64,000 nt of DNA, from contig NW_022098022.1 in assembly GCF_002288925.2 (NCBI RefSeq), positions 2,295,336 to 2,359,335 of the forward strand. Reading direction: 5' to 3'. The notes beneath the pieces were generated by a model, which was not told the origin of the DNA, did not search any database, and saw only the letters and a list, made by a program, of their open reading frames with translations. Below are positions 61,765 through 64,000 of this stretch, in pieces. Every line of letters starts with the position of its first letter. The stretch's first letter is position 1. The stretch comes from Delphinapterus leucas (Eukaryota; Chordata; Mammalia; Artiodactyla; Monodontidae). The translations under genes and the position numbers were made by a program.

Positions 61765-62008
61765 CTGTTTCATTCTTTTTTTTTTTTTTTTTTTTTTTTT
61801 GCGGTGCGCGAGCCTCTCACCGCTGTGGCCTCTCCCGTCGCGTAGCACAGAGCTCCGGACGCGCAGACTCAGTGGCCATGGCTCACGGGCCCAGCCACTC
61901 CGCGGCACGCGGGATCCTCCCGGACCGGGGCACGAACCCGTGTCCCCTGCATCGGCAGGCGGACTCTCAACCACCGCGCCACCAGGGAAGCCCTGTTTCA
62001 TTCTTTTT
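61765..62008 (-). mobile_element. CHR-type SINE with 16-bp target-site duplication
   Basis: The body at 61781-61992 is the reverse complement of a short-form CHR SINE: a T-run of about 20 at the left (poly-A complement), 'gtggcctctcccgtcgcgta', 'ggctcacgggcccagccact', 'ggcacgaacccgtgtcccct', and the head at the right 'caccagggaagccc'. A perfect 16-bp direct repeat 'ctgtttcattcttttt' flanks it (61765-61780 and 61993-62008). Confidence 0.97.
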
Positions 62009-62179
62009 AAAAATGTAGTAACACCAGTAAAATAAGTAGCCACATATTATTGATGCCTATGGTCTGAAGCGTATCTATTTAATCCCCCAATTAGGTTCAT
62101 AGCTGGGGTGGCATTTTGTTCAACCACTAAATGGGGCTGTAAATATTTTTCTACCTCTCTGGAGGATCCGTTCTCCTTC

Positions 62180-62460
62180 TCGGCCCAGAATATTCCTATT
62201 CACTTTTAAGAGCCACCTCAAATATAGCCCCTGGTTGGTAGGCTTCCCTGATTTCACACGTGGAGCATTCCTGCCCTTCTGAAGCAATCCCAGACCTCTG
62301 TTTACCTTTACAAGAGGCCACTCTGCATTTCATATTGTACCGCGCTGTTCTCTTGTCTACCCATCAGTTCCTGCAAGACAGGATCATGTATTCATGTCTG
62401 AATCCTTGGTAGCTATCACAGTGTTCACAGTAGAGGCAAACATTACACGTGCCAACTAAA
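62180..62460 (+). mobile_element. L2 LINE 3'-end fragment
   Basis: 'agccacctcaaatatagccc', 'ggcttccctgatttcacacg', 'caagacaggatcatgtattc' and 'gctatcacagtgttcacagt' follow the L2 3' order ('cacctcctccaggaagccttccctgacc', 'gggcaggga', 'gcctagcacagtgcctggc'). Confidence 0.6.
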
Positions 62461-63592
62461 GAATGTCACTTGCCATCAGGCTCTAAGGGATTAGGTCATT
62501 AGTCATCCCAGTTGCTGACCTGACACACCTCGAAAGAAGTTCAGGGCAGATATCAGGAATGAGGCACTGTGATCTGGAAGAAACTGGAAGCACAGGCCTT
62601 CAGATAGTTAGATAGTTTCAGGAAAAATTGTATGAACCCAATTTCTTACATCTTCTCATACCTAGAGAAGCACTAAAACCATTAACGTAGACACCTGCTC
62701 CTCTGATGAGCTGCAACCTTTTAAGGAGTTGCGTGCATGCCATCAAGCACACAACTGTCTCCCGGGCTAGAGTCCCCTGTAAGCCTCCCCCAAAACTGAA
62801 CTCACGGCTCTCAAGATGCCTGTGTATTGCTGCTGTCGTTTTTATCCCCGCCCACGTGTGTTAAAGCATAACTAGAAGAATGCTGGTCATAATGGAGACT
62901 CCTGTGCAATGCTTCATACATTTAGCTGTTTTAAAGACAGTGGTAAGTCAAAAGGATCACTAATCTCTTTGGCTTTTCATCAGTAAAAAAATGGTACATA
63001 TTCAGTTTGGCTAACGTCACAGGACTTACGTTATCAAGACTAGAGCTGAAGGAAAAATGAGGAAGGAACTGAAAGAAACGTGCTTCAGAGATAGAATTGT
63101 GTAAGTGACTATGAACACAGGTTCCACCAATAGGGACAATTTTTGAACTGTTTCAACTTTAAAATTCTCTAAACAGGATCATGAAAATATTTACCTACTC
63201 TACCTCTGGTCTGCAAGTATGCACTGTTCTCCCTGTATGGAATACAATGAATAATTAACATCTCAAAAAGCAATTTAGTGCTAAGAATGGAGTTAACACA
63301 GAATTTATCCCCAAGACACAGAAAACACAGGAGTGTGGACTGTGGTAATCAATCACTTTTATTATCTCTTTGAGAATGAAGGTCATAAGATAATATTTTT
63401 TTAAGTTGATGCAATGATGGATTTTAACCCTACGAGAAATTTGCACACTCCACTGGGTTATTATAACATTAAAAAAGTCTTTAAATCTAGCAGTACTATG
63501 GGAAATAAATTCTTTAGTTGGCTTAGGTTATTGTGATATTTGTATACATGATTCCAGTGTTACTGAAATCCTTATTTGAGATAAATTTTAGA
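62461..63592. other. Unannotated non-coding DNA
   Basis: Nothing is recognised here. Confidence 0.5.
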
Positions 63593-63593
63593 G

Positions 63594-63778
63594 CAATGAT
63601 TCCCAAAACGTGTTGCCCAGACCATCAATAACATCACATGGGAACTTAGAAATGCAAATTCTCATGTCTCTCCAACACAAATGAAGTAAAAAACTTTAGG
63701 GTTAGAGGCGGGCAACAGAAGTGTTTCCGTAAAAGCTTCTAAATGATTCTTATGTGTATTGAAGTCTGAGAACCATTG
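63594..63778. mobile_element. MER5A-type hAT non-autonomous transposon
   Basis: Terminal inverted repeats 'caatgattcccaaaacgtg' and 'gtctgagaaccattg' bracket 'cacatgggaacttagaaatg', 'caaattctcatgtctctcca' and 'taaatgattcttatgtgtat', the usual MER5A layout at about its usual length. Confidence 0.88.
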
Positions 63779-64000
63779 TGTTAATTTATTGATATCTAAA
63801 AATCTGTAAACATCTAATTGGAAATTCCGAAAATGAGAAACAAAAGGGGAATGCTTTAGTGTCTGATGTAAATGTTGAATCATAGGATGTTCTCATCTCT
63901 CTTTTCCTCTTTCCTCCTCTCTCACAGCTCTTCACTGCTTCATTTTCCCCATTTGTCCGTGAGGTTCCCAAAGGCAGGGACTATTTCATGCTCCTTTCTG
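63779..64000. other. Unannotated non-coding DNA to window end
   Basis: Nothing is recognised here. Confidence 0.5.

Noticed and set aside
61351..61845. 164-codon plus-strand protein gene
   Set aside because: It is made of a (CA)n microsatellite, unique DNA and the poly-T and body of a minus-strand SINE.

Overview
This window is nuclear DNA from a mammal, almost certainly a cetacean. The diagnostic evidence is the interspersed repeats. There are six well-preserved SINE loci of the tRNA-derived CHR type (one lying in a duplicated block and so present twice), in the short cetacean-style form with a tail like 'gaggccacaacagtgag' followed by poly-A. A longer CHR SINE with the 'caactactgagcc' body (also in the duplicated block) and artiodactyl-lineage LINE-1 3' ends accompany them. 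No ruminant BovB or Bov-tA2 elements were seen, which argues against cattle or sheep. These family names come from recall, not from a database search.

I find no supportable protein-coding gene, exon, rRNA, tRNA, CRISPR array or promoter. The DNA is AT-rich, and the open frames are short. The longer ones fall in SINEs, decayed LINE-1 ORF2 or simple repeats. The window therefore looks like intergenic or deep intronic sequence.

Layout. 1-3.2 kb: largely unique, with a MIR-like fragment and a 5'-truncated L1 3' end. 3.2-5.1 kb: an old minus-strand L1 whose ORF2 C-terminal region is joined directly to endonuclease sequence, with the reverse transcriptase region missing. 5.2-11.4 kb: unique DNA with three CHR SINEs and two MIRs. 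11.4-18.6 kb: an MST-type solo LTR and several L2 and MIR pieces. 20.1-23.3 kb: a long plus-strand L1 relic spanning much of ORF2 and the 3' UTR, with the RT active site lost. 24.45-25.11 kb: a short L1 insertion with a clean target-site duplication. 25.1-31.5 kb: mostly unique AT-rich DNA.

The most notable structure is a head-to-tail tandem duplication of about 9.46 kb. Copy 1 is 31509-40970 and copy 2 is 40971-50431, so the offset is 9462 bases, falling to 9461 after one poly-A length change. By reading I found five substitutions and one A-run indel, i.e. roughly 99.9% identity. Each copy carries the same 3'-truncated SINE, MER20 split by a long CHR SINE, hAT-type fragments, MIR and microsatellites, and ends in the same four-unit minisatellite. 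The junction falls exactly at the minisatellite's end and shows no microhomology. It is either a very recent segmental duplication or a false duplication in which two haplotypes were placed side by side in the assembly.

50.4-64 kb: a second MST-type LTR, MIR and L2 relics, a short L1 3' end, two minus-strand CHR SINEs with good target-site duplications, and a MER5A element near the right end.

I see no previously undescribed gene system here. The points worth checking are the tandem duplication and its breakpoint, and a few local template-switch-like structures.
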